Of a stretch of 64,000 nt of DNA, positions 8,035-16,956 are shown one piece after another. The stretch spans positions 1-64,000 of the forward strand of contig DRGC01000073.1 of the NCBI GenBank assembly GCA_011050235.1, in the 5' to 3' direction. The number at the start of each line of letters is the position of its first letter. Position 1 is the stretch's first letter. Both the position numbers and the translations under genes were made by a program. The DNA is from Phycisphaerae bacterium (GTDB lineage Bacteria; Planctomycetota; Phycisphaerae; SM23-33). The notes beneath the pieces are model-generated. The model was given only the letters and a program-made list of their open reading frames with translations. It did no database searches and was not told the DNA's origin.

Positions 8035-8697
8035 TCAGCCTTGCGAGCAAACGGCCCGCAAAGCCTCGCTGATTGCATCGGTCACCGCCTCGGGCGACAT
8101 GCTGCCGTCCACGTCAAGGACCCGCGCGCCGCGCCGGCGGTAATAGGCGATCACAGGCTGCGTCTGAGCCTTGTACGCCGTCAATCGATCGCGGACGACC
8201 TGGTCGGTGTCATCCGCCCGCTGGGTCAAGGCCACCTCGCCCGCGCAGACATCGCAGAACTCGCCGCGCTGGCTCGGCATAAACGTCACGTGAAACGCCT
8301 TGCCGCACTCGGGGCAGCTCCGCCGGCCCGTGATCCGCTGGACGATTGCATCATCGTCAACGGTGATCACGACCACCGCGTCCAGCGGCTTGTCGGCTTC
8401 GGCCAACTGCTTGTCCAGCGCCTCGGCCTGGGCGACCGTCCGCGGGAACCCGTCCAGCATCAGCCCGCCGGCCTGGGCGGCGATCGCCTTGGCCATCATG
8501 GGCACGACGACATCGTCGGGCACCAACTGGCCGGCATCCATATAGTCCGCCATCTGCCGGCCCAGATCGGACCCGCCCGCTCGCTCGGCGCGGAAAATAT
8601 CGCCGCTGGACAGATGCACCATTCCAAATTTTTCAATCAACCGTTTCGCCTGAGTGCCCTTACCGGCCCCAGGCGGACCCATCAACACCAGCCTCAT
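8035..8697 (-). CDS. adk: Adenylate kinase
   Basis: Converts ATP and AMP to two ADP in the cytoplasm. The 220 residues have the P-loop GPPGAGKGTQ (7-16), the AMP-binding DGFPRTVAQAEALD, and a long LID domain with four Cys (CPEC...CDVC), so the lid binds zinc. Its ATG overlaps the secY stop by four bases (ATGA), which suggests translational coupling. Confidence 0.97.
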   Translation of the reverse strand: MRLVLMGPPGAGKGTQAKRLIEKFGMVHLSSGDIFRAERAGGSDLGRQMADYMDAGQLVPDDVVVPMMAKAIAAQAGGLMLDGFPRTVAQAEALDKQLAEADKPLDAVVVITVDDDAIVQRITGRRSCPECGKAFHVTFMPSQRGEFCDVCAGEVALTQRADDTDQVVRDRLTAYKAQTQPVIAYYRRRGARVLDVDGSMSPEAVTDAISEALRAVCSQG

Positions 8698-10448
8698 CGA
8701 TAGGCCCCTTTGATCCGGCTGCTGCCGCCAAGCAGCCCGCCGTAATCTCGCATCATCAGGTTCGCCTCGATGCTCACGACCAACTGCAGCGTGACCGAGA
8801 CGATAATCAGCAAACCGGTCCCACCCAGGAACGCCGAGATTTCGAATGGGATGTCTAACGCCTTATTCACCACCATCGGCACGACGGCGATGACGGCCAG
8901 AAATGCCGCCCCGCAATACGTCATTCGCTCCATGACGCGCTCGAGATAGTCGGCCGTCCGCTTGCCCGGACGCAGGCCCGGAATAAAGCTGCCGTGGTCG
9001 CGAAGCTGCTCGGCCATCTCCTTGGGACGAAACTGCACCGTCGTCCAGAAGAAGGCAAAGAAGAAAATCAGGCCGATGTAGCTAATGGTCCAGATAAAGG
9101 TGTTCATCTCGAACGCCTTGCCCAAGTTCGCCAACGTTCTATTATTGCCAAAAGCGCCGCTGAGCATGCCCAGGACCAACCCCGGGAAGATCATCAGCGA
9201 CCGAGCGAAGATAATCGGCATGACGCCGCCGTGGTTGACCCGCAACGGCAGGAACTGCCTCTGCCCACCATACACCCGGCGGCCGCGCATGTGCTTGGCC
9301 TGCTGAATGGGGATCCGCCGCTGGGCCTGCGTGATCAGGATCGCCCCCGCCACGACGAACACAAACATCCCCGCCAGCAGCAGGATCGTCAGTGGGTCGA
9401 TGCCTTCGCCACCGATGGTGGCCGTGGCGTTCTGGAGCAACAGCTTAATGGCGTCCGGCATGCGGCTGACGATGCCGGCCATGATCAGAAGACTGATGCC
9501 ATTGCCAACACCATATTCGTCGATCTGCTCGCCCAGCCACATCAGGAAAACCGTGCCCGCCGTCAGGCCGACCACGCCCAACATCGTAATCATCATGCTG
9601 TCGCGATACTCGGGATACAGAAGCCCGCTGGACCGCATGAAGTTCATCCAGAAGCTGGCCTGGACGAGGCACAGCCCGACGGTCAGGTAGCGGGTATATT
9701 CCTGGATCTTCTTCGTGCCGGCCGGGCCTTCCTTCTTCAGACGCTCCAACGACGGCAGGACCGTCGAGAGCAACTGCATGATGATCGACGCGGAGATATA
9801 GGGCATGATGCCCAGGCCGAACAACGTGGACTGCGTCAGGTTGCCGCCGGTGAACATGGTAGCCGTCTGAATCGCCTGGCCCCACAGCCCGCCGCTGGCG
9901 CCCTTCATGAAGTCCGCCAGACGGTCCTGGTCCAGTCCCGGAAGCGGCACGTGATAGCCGATGCGGTAGATGCACAGCAGGCCCAGCGTGAACAGCAGCT
10001 TCTGAACGAGCTCAGGAATGGAGAAGATGTTCTCCAGGTTCCGTCGGATGCCCGACGTGGTCCACAGGCCGTAAACCAGCGCGACGATCAACAGCACGCC
10101 GGTGGCGACTTGGCCGATAGGGGGCAGTAATTGCGGCGTCCCCGACGTCACGGCCAGTTGCCTGACGATCTCACGGGCGCCGCCAACGATCATATACAAA
10201 CCGCCGGCCACCAGCGCCGCCGAAACCGCCCGCCGAAACAACAGGAACATCGACTTCGCGCGCAGGCAGCGCACGCCGATCACAATCAGCACGACGCCCA
10301 TGACAGCCCAGATAGCCGAAGGCAACCATACAGCCGGGCCGTCCTGGGCGCGGATGGCGCGAAAGGCCGCAATTCCCCCTACCGCCGCGACCACGTGGCC
10401 CGCGATCAGCAGCGTCAGGAAGAATAGTGCTTTGAACGACCGAAACAT
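8694..10448 (-). CDS. secY: Protein translocase subunit SecY with a four-helix N-terminal extension
   Basis: Forms the inner-membrane protein channel with SecE and SecG. Canonical SecY is about 430-450 residues and starts close to the IPELxxKxLFTLG motif. Here that motif sits at about 143-156 of 584, and the rest (plug, ten TM helices, cytoplasmic loops with PGxRPGKxT as PGLRPGKRTADYL) is normal. The first 135 residues hold four hydrophobic segments (about 7-29, 41-60, 67-90, 111-130) with no Met after residue 86 and before the canonical start region. The extension is read-through coding: only 34 bases separate its start from rplO, and a shorter SecY would leave an unexplained gap of about 400 bases. 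It is therefore a true fusion or extension of unknown role. Confidence 0.95.
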   Translation of the reverse strand: MFRSFKALFFLTLLIAGHVVAAVGGIAAFRAIRAQDGPAVWLPSAIWAVMGVVLIVIGVRCLRAKSMFLLFRRAVSAALVAGGLYMIVGGAREIVRQLAVTSGTPQLLPPIGQVATGVLLIVALVYGLWTTSGIRRNLENIFSIPELVQKLLFTLGLLCIYRIGYHVPLPGLDQDRLADFMKGASGGLWGQAIQTATMFTGGNLTQSTLFGLGIMPYISASIIMQLLSTVLPSLERLKKEGPAGTKKIQEYTRYLTVGLCLVQASFWMNFMRSSGLLYPEYRDSMMITMLGVVGLTAGTVFLMWLGEQIDEYGVGNGISLLIMAGIVSRMPDAIKLLLQNATATIGGEGIDPLTILLLAGMFVFVVAGAILITQAQRRIPIQQAKHMRGRRVYGGQRQFLPLRVNHGGVMPIIFARSLMIFPGLVLGMLSGAFGNNRTLANLGKAFEMNTFIWTISYIGLIFFFAFFWTTVQFRPKEMAEQLRDHGSFIPGLRPGKRTADYLERVMERMTYCGAAFLAVIAVVPMVVNKALDIPFEISAFLGGTGLLIIVSVTLQLVVSIEANLMMRDYGGLLGGSSRIKGAYR

Positions 10449-10482
10449 TATGCCTGTGACCTTCCAGTCAATGCCTTGTCCG

Positions 10483-10926
10483 TCAGTTGTTCTGGCAGGA
10501 GCCGCCAGCCTGTTGGATCTTCTCGGACGCCTTGGCTGAAAACGCCGACGCCACCACGGTCAGCTTCTTGGTCAGCTCACCGTTGCCCAAGACCTTCACC
10601 GGGATCGACGCATCGTCGATGAGCCTGGCCTTGGACATCGCCTCGGCGTCGACGTGGGCGCCGTCTTCGAATGCTTCGAGACAGGCCACGTTGACGATCT
10701 GGCGCGGCTTGCGGAACTGGACGTTGGAGAACCCGCGTTTGGGGATCCTCGCCAGCGTCGGGTTCTGCCCGCCTTCATAGCCCAGGCGTTTGCCCGAACC
10801 GGCGCGGGCGCCCATGCCCTTGTGGCCTCGGCCGCTCGTCTTGCCCATGCCCGAGCCCGTGCCGCGACCGACACGCTTGGATCGCTTGTTGCGCCGGCCC
10901 GCTTTCAAAATTTCATCGAGCTTCAT
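10483..10926 (-). CDS. rplO: 50S ribosomal protein L15
   Basis: The 147 residues begin MKLDEILKAGRRNKRSKRVGRG with the Gly-rich GRGTGSGMGKTSGRGHKG region that threads into 23S rRNA, then GYEGGQNPTLARIPKRGFSN. Normal length. It follows rpsE by 10 bases: rpmD (L30), which usually sits between rpsE and rplO, is absent. Confidence 0.98.
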   Translation of the reverse strand: MKLDEILKAGRRNKRSKRVGRGTGSGMGKTSGRGHKGMGARAGSGKRLGYEGGQNPTLARIPKRGFSNVQFRKPRQIVNVACLEAFEDGAHVDAEAMSKARLIDDASIPVKVLGNGELTKKLTVVASAFSAKASEKIQQAGGSCQNN

Positions 10927-10936
10927 CAGACCAACC

Positions 10937-11449
10937 TCACTGAACGCTCACGCCCCGCAGGGCGCTAATTGTCTCGGCGGTTCGCAGCTTCAGCAGGGCA
11001 TCCATCCCCGCCTTGATCAGGTTCTTGGGCGCCGTCGACCCGTAGGCCTTGCTCAGCACGTTGTGGATCCCGACCAGTTCCAGCAGAGGCCGAAGCTTCT
11101 TGCCGGCGATCACGCCCGTGCCTTCCGACGCCGGGATCAGCAACACGCGCGATGCGCCGCATCGTCCCTCGATGCGGTGCGGGATGGTCTTGCCGTTCAG
11201 GGCGATGGGCTTCATGGTCTTGCGGGCCTCGGCGACGCCTTTGGCCACGGCCACGGGGACCTCATTGGCCTTGCCGTAGCCGATGCCGACACGGCCCTTG
11301 CGGTCACCGACGACGACCAATGCGGCAAAACTGAACCGCCGTCCGCCCTTGACCACCTTTGAACAGCGGTAGATCTGGACGACGTTATCTTCAAGATCGC
11401 TTTCGCCGTCGAAGGCGTCTCGAGTTGGTTTTCTTTTGTCGAAGGCCAC
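10937..11449 (-). CDS. rpsE: 30S ribosomal protein S5
   Basis: The 170 residues contain the double-stranded RNA-binding-like N domain (VVKGGRRFSFAALVVVGDRKGRVGIG) and the C domain with PASEGTGVIAG. S5 helps mRNA unwinding and decoding fidelity. The start codon gives MAFDKRKPTRDAFDGES, an N-terminus slightly longer than in E. coli. Confidence 0.98.
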   Translation of the reverse strand: MAFDKRKPTRDAFDGESDLEDNVVQIYRCSKVVKGGRRFSFAALVVVGDRKGRVGIGYGKANEVPVAVAKGVAEARKTMKPIALNGKTIPHRIEGRCGASRVLLIPASEGTGVIAGKKLRPLLELVGIHNVLSKAYGSTAPKNLIKAGMDALLKLRTAETISALRGVSVQ

Positions 11450-11466
11450 AATACGACTCCTGTTTG

Positions 11467-11832
11467 TTAGAACTCCAGACCACCCTCGCGGGCGGCGTTG
11501 GCCAGCTGTTCGACGCGTCCGTGATACGGATACCCGTTGCGGTCGAAGACCACTTTCTTGATCCCGGCCTCGACGGCGCGGGCGGCAAGGACCTTCCCGA
11601 CGACGACGGCGGCCTGCTTGTTGCCGCCATAGGCATCCGTGTCGGCATCTTTGCCCTGCGAGCAGGCGCTGACAAGGGTTCGGCCCTGCGAGTCGTCAAT
11701 GATCTGCGCGTAGATATTCTTATGGCTTCGGAAGACGCTCAGTCTGGGACGTTCGGCGGTGCCGAAGACCTTCTTGCGCACGTGGGCCCTGCGCCGCTGA
11801 CGTCGCATTCGTATTTTGATGATCGGCTTCAT
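11467..11832 (-). CDS. rplR: 50S ribosomal protein L18
   Basis: The 121 residues match L18: RVRKK-like start, [21 protein letters not shown] and the C-terminal [26 protein letters not shown]. It binds 5S rRNA with L5. It lies between rplF and rpsE as in the spc operon of most bacteria. Confidence 0.97.
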   Translation of the reverse strand: MKPIIKIRMRRQRRRAHVRKKVFGTAERPRLSVFRSHKNIYAQIIDDSQGRTLVSACSQGKDADTDAYGGNKQAAVVVGKVLAARAVEAGIKKVVFDRNGYPYHGRVEQLANAAREGGLEF

Positions 11833-11874
11833 CGTTTTCGTCCTGCGTTAGTCTTGTTTCAGCTTCCCGGTCCG

Positions 11875-12453
11875 TTACACGGCGCCGCCGGCAAAGGCCT
11901 TGCCGACCTTGCGACGCACGTGCTCACCGACGTATCGAACGCCCTTGCCCTTGTAGGGCTCGGGGGGACGGGTCTTGCGCAGCCGTGCGGCAAGCTCGCC
12001 GACGGCCTGCTTGTCGGCGCCGCTGACAGTGAAGCGGGCCGGCTCGGTGTCGCCGCGGGCCTGAGGCGTCTGCACCTCCACCGTCACGCCCGCCGGAATC
12101 ACCAGATCCACCGGATGGCTGTAGCCCACGGTCAAGGTCACCTTGTTGCCCTGCACCGCCACGCTGTAGCCGACGCCGTAGACTTCCAGCGCCTTGGTGA
12201 ACCCGTTGGCGCACCCTTCGACCATGTTGGCGATCAGGCTGCGAGTCAGGCCGTGCAGTCCTCGCGAGAGACGCTCATCATTTTGACGCGTCACCGCGAT
12301 CGTCTTGGCCGACTCGTCCACCGCCACGGTGATTTCCGCGCGATGGGTCCAGCTCAACTTGCCTTTGGGACCCTCGACATTGACGGTTCGGTCAACGGCC
12401 GTTACCCGCACAGTGTCAGGAATCGAAATTAGTTTCTTTCCAACGCGCGACAT
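11875..12453 (-). CDS. rplF: 50S ribosomal protein L6
   Basis: The 192 residues start MSRVGKKLISIPDTVRVT and end with the conserved KTRPPEPYKGKGVRYVGE region. The ATG at 12453 is used, because the upstream in-frame start at 12525 overlaps rpsH and adds non-homologous residues. L6 lies near the factor-binding site of the 50S subunit. Slightly longer than usual (about 178-185). Confidence 0.96.
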   Translation of the reverse strand: MSRVGKKLISIPDTVRVTAVDRTVNVEGPKGKLSWTHRAEITVAVDESAKTIAVTRQNDERLSRGLHGLTRSLIANMVEGCANGFTKALEVYGVGYSVAVQGNKVTLTVGYSHPVDLVIPAGVTVEVQTPQARGDTEPARFTVSGADKQAVGELAARLRKTRPPEPYKGKGVRYVGEHVRRKVGKAFAGGAV

Positions 12454-12466
12454 CTCTCGTTCGTCC

Positions 12467-12865
12467 TTAGCTAACCGTACACAACACTTCGCCGCCGACG
12501 CTCTTCTGGCGGCACTGGCGGTCACTCAACACCCCGCTGGAGGTCGAGACCACCGAGATGCCCAACCCGTTGAGCACCTTCGGGAGGTCCTTGCTTCCGC
12601 AGTAGACGCGTCGTCCGGGGCGGCTGATGCGTTTCAGGTCGGTGATCACGTCCTCACCGTTGCGGCCATACTTCAAATACACGCGAAGGAAATCCTGTTT
12701 CACATCGGGGATACGTTTGTAGTCCTCGATATAGCCTTCGTCCTTGAGGACGCGGCAGACGCCTTCGCAAATCCCTGACGCGCGAGCGTTGACGATAGTG
12801 TGCCGCGCCCGCAGCGCATTGCGGATGCGGGTCAACAAGTCGGCGATCGGATCTGAAAGACTCAT
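12467..12865 (-). CDS. rpsH: 30S ribosomal protein S8
   Basis: The 132 residues match S8: SDPIADLLTRIRNA start, C-terminal SSSGVLSDRQCRQKSVGGEVLCTV. It binds the central domain of 16S rRNA and represses the spc operon in E. coli. Confidence 0.98.
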   Translation of the reverse strand: MSLSDPIADLLTRIRNALRARHTIVNARASGICEGVCRVLKDEGYIEDYKRIPDVKQDFLRVYLKYGRNGEDVITDLKRISRPGRRVYCGSKDLPKVLNGLGISVVSTSSGVLSDRQCRQKSVGGEVLCTVS

Positions 12866-12881
12866 GGCGCTGTCGTCCTCG

Positions 12882-13067
12882 TTACCAGCTGGCTTTCTTC
12901 ATGCCAGGGATCTTGCCTTGATTGGCCAGCGTTCGCAGACAAATCCGGCAAATAAGAAACTTTCGGTACACACTGCGAGGCCGCCCACACAACTGGCAGC
13001 GACGCACGGTTCGTGTCGAAAACTTCGGGGGTCGTTTGCTCTTGGCTATCTGTGCCTTGGTCGCCAT
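12882..13067 (-). CDS. rpsZ: 30S ribosomal protein S14, zinc-binding type
   Basis: This 61-residue short S14 has two CxxC pairs (CQLC near 24-27, CRIC near 40-43) that bind zinc, followed by [14 protein letters not shown]. The zinc-free long form has about 100 residues. It overlaps nothing and sits 6 bases after rplE. Confidence 0.97.
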   Translation of the reverse strand: MATKAQIAKSKRPPKFSTRTVRRCQLCGRPRSVYRKFLICRICLRTLANQGKIPGMKKASW

Positions 13068-13073
13068 CGCGCC

Positions 13074-13622
13074 TCACTCGTTCGTCTGGAACGGCATGCC
13101 CAGCATGCCCAACAGTTCCCGGGCTTCTTCGTCGTTGGCCGCGGTCGTCTGCAGAGCGATGTTCATGCCCTGCGTGAACGTCACCGTGGCCGGATCGATC
13201 TCAGGAAACACCGTCTGTTCGATTAGACCCATGTTGTAGTTCCCTCGCCCATCAAAGGACGACGGGCTCAGGCCGCGGAAGTCCCGCACCCGCGGGATCG
13301 TCAGCGACACCAGCCGGTCCAGGAACTCGTACATCCGGTTGCCTCGCAGGGTCACCTTCAGCCCAACGGGCATGCCCTCGCGAAGCTTAAAGTTGCTGAC
13401 GGATTTCTTGGCCTTGGTGATGATGGGCTGTTGGCCCGTGATCAGGGCCAGTTGCTTTTGAGCGGCTTCCAGCTTGCCCTTCTCCTCGTGGGCGCTGCCC
13501 ATGCCCATCGACACGACGATCTTCTCCAGATGAGGAATCGCCAGGTCATTGGTGCACTTGAACCGCTCGGCCAGCGCCGGAGCGATCTCGTTCTTGTATT
13601 TCTCTCGAAGCCGTGCTGCCAT
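13074..13622 (-). CDS. rplE: 50S ribosomal protein L5
   Basis: The 182 residues from ATG 13622 start MAARLREKYKNEIAPALAER, a standard L5 opening; the body contains NFKLREGMPVGLKVTLRG and the C-terminal PEIDPATVTFTQGMNIA. L5 binds 5S rRNA and the P-site tRNA. An upstream in-frame start at 13670 would overlap rplX and is rejected. Confidence 0.97.
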   Translation of the reverse strand: MAARLREKYKNEIAPALAERFKCTNDLAIPHLEKIVVSMGMGSAHEEKGKLEAAQKQLALITGQQPIITKAKKSVSNFKLREGMPVGLKVTLRGNRMYEFLDRLVSLTIPRVRDFRGLSPSSFDGRGNYNMGLIEQTVFPEIDPATVTFTQGMNIALQTTAANDEEARELLGMLGMPFQTNE

Positions 13623-13632
13623 CGTCGGTATC

Positions 13633-13968
13633 CTACTTAGCCTTTCGGACCAGCCCCAGCGACTCACCACTGGCGCGGGCGATGCGTTCCTTGGATCCGT
13701 CCTCGTTGATACGGAAGCCTACGCGAGTGGGCTGGTTCGTCTTGGGGTCGGCCGGCAGAACATTGGAAATATTGATCGGCATTTCCTTCTGAATCCGTCC
13801 GCCTTGGGGATGCTTGCCGGACGGACGCAGATGTTTGTAGACCCGATTGATGCCCTGGACGAGCACCTTCCCCCGGACGGGAAATACCCGAAGGATTTCC
13901 CCGGTCTTGCCTTTGTCGTCGCCGGCAATGATAACGACCACGTCGCCTTGTTTTACGTGCAATGCCAC
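13633..13968 (-). CDS. rplX: 50S ribosomal protein L24
   Basis: The 111 residues have the KOW motif near the start (GDVVVIIAGDDKGKTGEILRV) and GINRVYKHLRPS. L24 starts 50S assembly by binding the 5' end of 23S rRNA. Two bases separate it from rplN. Confidence 0.97.
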   Translation of the reverse strand: MALHVKQGDVVVIIAGDDKGKTGEILRVFPVRGKVLVQGINRVYKHLRPSGKHPQGGRIQKEMPINISNVLPADPKTNQPTRVGFRINEDGSKERIARASGESLGLVRKAK

Positions 13969-13970
13969 GC

Positions 13971-14357
13971 CTATACCACCTCCGAAGCCAGCGAGACGAT
14001 CTTCATGAAGTTCTTCTCGCGCAGCTCTCGAGCGACAGCGCCAAAAATGCGCGTGCCGCGGGGATTCCCATCGTCATCGATCAGCACCACAGCGTTGCCG
14101 TCGAACCGAACGTAGCTGCCGTCCTTGCGGCGGATCGGAAACGCCGTGCGAACGATGACGCACCGAATGATCTCGCCGGCCTTGACCTCCGAGCCGGGGG
14201 CCGCCTTCTTGACCGAACAGACGATCACATCGCCGACACCCGCCGTCCGGCGGGTGTGGGCGTCGCGACGCGTCGAGCCGCCGAGGACTCGAATGCACCC
14301 GACAATCTGAGCGCCGCTGTTGTCGGCAACCTTTAATCGTGTCTCTTGCTGAATCAC
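13971..14357 (-). CDS. rplN: 50S ribosomal protein L14 (GTG start)
   Basis: The 128-residue product from a GTG at 14357 begins with the family's usual [21 protein letters not shown] lies 7 bases before the GTG. Upstream in-frame starts would overlap rpsQ by up to 100 bases. L14 forms an intersubunit bridge to 16S rRNA. It is slightly longer than the usual 122 because of a short insertion around [13 protein letters not shown]. Confidence 0.95.
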   Translation of the reverse strand: MIQQETRLKVADNSGAQIVGCIRVLGGSTRRDAHTRRTAGVGDVIVCSVKKAAPGSEVKAGEIIRCVIVRTAFPIRRKDGSYVRFDGNAVVLIDDDGNPRGTRIFGAVARELREKNFMKIVSLASEVV

Positions 14358-14370
14358 AACGCCAACCTCT

Positions 14371-14667
14371 TTAGGAGTCGATCTGGCCCAGGGCGCTGGT
14401 TCGGACCACGCGCACCAATCGAAACGCCTTGCTCTTGCTGAGCCGCCGACACGACACCACTTCAACCACATCGCCTACGCCGGCTTGGTTGTCCGGATCG
14501 TGCACCGCCAACTTTGTCTTGCGGCGAATGTATTTGCCGACGACCCGATGTTTGACGAGATTCTGGACCAGCACATGGATGGTCTTATCGCCGGCGGCCG
14601 AAGTCACCACACCCGTTCGTACTTTGCGACGGGCCGCTTTGCCGTTTTGGGCTGCTTGGTCTGTCAT
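14371..14667 (-). CDS. rpsQ: 30S ribosomal protein S17
   Basis: The 98 residues match S17 ([39 protein letters not shown], then [21 protein letters not shown]). Its start overlaps the rpmC stop by one base (TAATG), which suggests coupled translation. Confidence 0.97.
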   Translation of the reverse strand: MTDQAAQNGKAARRKVRTGVVTSAAGDKTIHVLVQNLVKHRVVGKYIRRKTKLAVHDPDNQAGVGDVVEVVSCRRLSKSKAFRLVRVVRTSALGQIDS

Positions 14668-14894
14668 TACGATTTACTCGCCTCTGAGGATTCCACGCCG
14701 CCGGCTGCGGTTTCACGCTGGTGCATCTCGGTTAAGATACGAGCAATGTCCCGGCGGGCCTTTTTCAGCAGCGAGGGGTCTTCCAGTTTTTCCGTCACCG
14801 CCTGTGAGCGGATGTCAAACCGATGACGCCGGAGCCGATGCAACTCGTTCACCAGTTCCTCGTCGCTGAAAGCTCGTATTTCACTGAATTTCAT
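14667..14894 (-). CDS. rpmC: 50S ribosomal protein L29
   Basis: The 75-residue product has the L29 helical hairpin: MKFSEIRAFSDEELVNELHRLRR, then KARRDIARILTEMHQRE. L29 lies at the exit tunnel near the SRP and trigger-factor site. It overlaps rpsQ by one base. Confidence 0.95.
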   Translation of the reverse strand: MKFSEIRAFSDEELVNELHRLRRHRFDIRSQAVTEKLEDPSLLKKARRDIARILTEMHQRETAAGGVESSEASKS

Positions 14895-14915
14895 AGCCGT
14901 TGGCCTCCAGATGCC

Positions 14916-15338
14916 TTAGGAGACTCCCATACGTCTTGTGATCAAACGGCACCGAACGGGCATCTTGTGAGCCACCCGGTTGAGGGCCTGGCGGGCGGTC
15001 TCTTCGTCAACACCGCCGATCTCATAGAGAACCGTGCCCGGCTTGACGACCGCCACCCACGCCGCCACTTCGCCCTTGCCCTTACCCATGCGGACTTCCA
15101 GCGGTTTGCCGCTGACGGGCTTGTCGGGGAAAATACGAATATGCACGCGTCCTTCGCGATGCAGAAAGTGCGTCGCCGCCACACGTCCGGCCTCGATCTG
15201 CCGGGCGTTGATCCAAGCGTGCTGCAACGACTGGATTCCATAATCGCCGAAGGCAACAGTGTTGCCTCGGGTCGCGTTGCCGCGATTCCTGCCGCGCTGC
15301 TGCTTGCGGTGCTTTACACGTTTGGGCATCAAAGCCAT
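14916..15338 (-). CDS. rplP: 50S ribosomal protein L16
   Basis: The 140 residues start MALMPKRVKHRKQQRG and keep the L16 signatures FGDYGIQSLQHAWINARQIEA and RMGKGKGEVAAWVAVVKPG. L16 helps shape the A site. An alternative start three codons in (15329) would give the classical MPKRV opening; GGA lies 7 bases before 15338, so the longer form is kept. Confidence 0.97.
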   Translation of the reverse strand: MALMPKRVKHRKQQRGRNRGNATRGNTVAFGDYGIQSLQHAWINARQIEAGRVAATHFLHREGRVHIRIFPDKPVSGKPLEVRMGKGKGEVAAWVAVVKPGTVLYEIGGVDEETARQALNRVAHKMPVRCRLITRRMGVS

Positions 15339-15353
15339 GGTGACGTCCTTCTA

Positions 15354-16286
15354 CTATTGCACCTTCGCTTCGCCGGCCGATTGATCGGCGCCGGTTGGTT
15401 CACTGGGTGGGGCCTCGGGCGCTGCGGGCTTGGCCGCGGCATCCGTTGCGTCGGCAGCGGCCGGAGCCGCCGGGGCCGATGACGCGGCTGCACCTCGCCG
15501 AGGGGATCGGCCACGTCCGCCCTGCCCGCCGCGGCCACGTGGGCCGCCCGGGCCGCCCGGGCCGCGGTCGTCTTGCGACCCGATTCGCTCGCGACGCCGA
15601 CGGACCCGCGTCATGGGGCCCTGTCGCTCGGCCTGTTCTTCGGCCTGGTCGCCGAACATGCCGCGATAGATCCACACCTTCACGCCAATCGTGCCGTAGG
15701 TGGTCTGACTGGGGGCGAACCCGTAGTCCACGTCGGCCTCCAGCGTGTGAAGGGGAATGCTGCCCAGCATCTTTGTTTCGCGACGGGCGATCTCCGCCCC
15801 GCCCAGCCGCCCGGAGACCATGATCTTGACGCCCTTGGCGCCGGCCTGCATGGCGGCATCCGCACGCTGCTTGAGAATACGCCGGAAGCTGCCTCGCCGC
15901 TTGAGCTGCTCGGCGATGCTCTCGGCCATCAGATGGGCGTCCAGGTCCGGGTTGCGGACCTCGGCGATGTTAATGCTCACGTGTCGATCGGTCAGGTCTT
16001 CCAACGCCGAGCGGAGCTTGTCGACTTCCGCTCCCTTGGGGCCGATGACCAGGCCCGGCCGGGCTGTCTTCAGCGTCACCTTGAGCTCTTCGCGGGTCCG
16101 TTCGATCTCCACCGCACTGACAGCCGCATAGGGAGGCTGACGGTTGAGACGTTGATCGATGAACTTGCGGATCCGCTCGTCTTCGACGAGGAACTCACCG
16201 AAGTTGCTCTTGGGGGCAAACCAGCGGCTTTTCCAGCCGAGGGTGATGCCCGTTCTGAACCCGATTGGGGATACTTTCTGACCCAT
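15354..16286 (-). CDS. rpsC: 30S ribosomal protein S3 with Arg/Gly-rich tail
   Basis: Residues 1 to about 215 are S3: MGQKVSPIGFRTGITLGWKS, a type-II KH domain with the GxxG loop GPKGAEVDKLR, and the C domain with GVKIMVSGRLGGAEIARRE. S3 guards the mRNA entry channel. Usual length is 210-240; this one has 310. The last 85 residues are an Arg/Gly stretch (RGGQGGRGRSPRRG) followed by Ala/Pro-rich sequence, probably disordered and possibly RNA-binding. Confidence 0.97.
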   Translation of the reverse strand: MGQKVSPIGFRTGITLGWKSRWFAPKSNFGEFLVEDERIRKFIDQRLNRQPPYAAVSAVEIERTREELKVTLKTARPGLVIGPKGAEVDKLRSALEDLTDRHVSINIAEVRNPDLDAHLMAESIAEQLKRRGSFRRILKQRADAAMQAGAKGVKIMVSGRLGGAEIARRETKMLGSIPLHTLEADVDYGFAPSQTTYGTIGVKVWIYRGMFGDQAEEQAERQGPMTRVRRRRERIGSQDDRGPGGPGGPRGRGGQGGRGRSPRRGAAASSAPAAPAAADATDAAAKPAAPEAPPSEPTGADQSAGEAKVQ

Positions 16287-16304
16287 AGATTTATCTCGTC
16301 GCCG

Positions 16305-16637
16305 CTAGGCCTGTTGTTCCACTACGACGGTAATGTGGCTGCTGCGTTTCAGGATCTCGACCGCCCGTCCACGATCCTTAGGCCGCCATCGCTTCATGGT
16401 GGGGCCTTCGCCCACTGTGGTCTCGCAGACAAACAGTCGCTCCACGTCGGCCTCGCCTTCGTTGGCGCTGGCCACAGCGCTGGTCAGGACCTTCGACACC
16501 ATCCCGGCCGCGCGGTTCGGGGAGAACTTCAGAATATTCAGCGCGTCCTGCACCTGCCGCCCTCGGATCATATCCGTCATCAGGCGCACCTTCCGGGCGC
16601 TGATCCGAGCGTATCGATGCGTTGCCTTCCAAGCCAT
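16305..16637 (-). CDS. rplV: 50S ribosomal protein L22
   Basis: The 110 residues match L22 (YARISARKVRLMTDMIRGRQVQDALNIL, C-terminal GPTMKRWRPKDRGRAVEILKRSSHITV). Its long beta hairpin lines the exit tunnel; the macrolide-relevant tip sequence near MKRWRPKDRGRA is intact. Confidence 0.98.
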   Translation of the reverse strand: MAWKATHRYARISARKVRLMTDMIRGRQVQDALNILKFSPNRAAGMVSKVLTSAVASANEGEADVERLFVCETTVGEGPTMKRWRPKDRGRAVEILKRSSHITVVVEQQA

Positions 16638-16664
16638 CGCTGCGTTCTCTTTCCAATCAACTCG

Positions 16665-16946
16665 CTATCGCTGGGCACCGGACGACCTGCCGGCGGTGTG
16701 GCCTCGGAACATGCGCGTCGGGCTGAACTCACCGAGCTTGTGCCCGACCATGTCCTCGGTCACGAAGACCTTCTGGAATACTTTGCCGTTGTGCACCATG
16801 AACGTAAACCCGACGAACTCCGGCACGATCGTGCATGACCGGGCCCAGGTCTTGATGGGCTGACGGTTACCGGTCGCTTCGGCATTCTGGACCTTGTGGT
16901 ACAGTTTCTCGTCTACGTACGGGCCTTTTTTTGCGCTTCGCGTCAT
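16665..16946 (-). CDS. rpsS: 30S ribosomal protein S19
   Basis: The 93 residues start [20 protein letters not shown] and include the [20 protein letters not shown] and [16 protein letters not shown] motifs. S19 forms a complex with S13 in the 30S head. The ATG at 16946 is used; an upstream in-frame start at 17111 overlaps rplB and adds unrelated residues. Confidence 0.97.
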   Translation of the reverse strand: MTRSAKKGPYVDEKLYHKVQNAEATGNRQPIKTWARSCTIVPEFVGFTFMVHNGKVFQKVFVTEDMVGHKLGEFSPTRMFRGHTAGRSSGAQR

Positions 16947-16956
16947 GGACGTTCCT

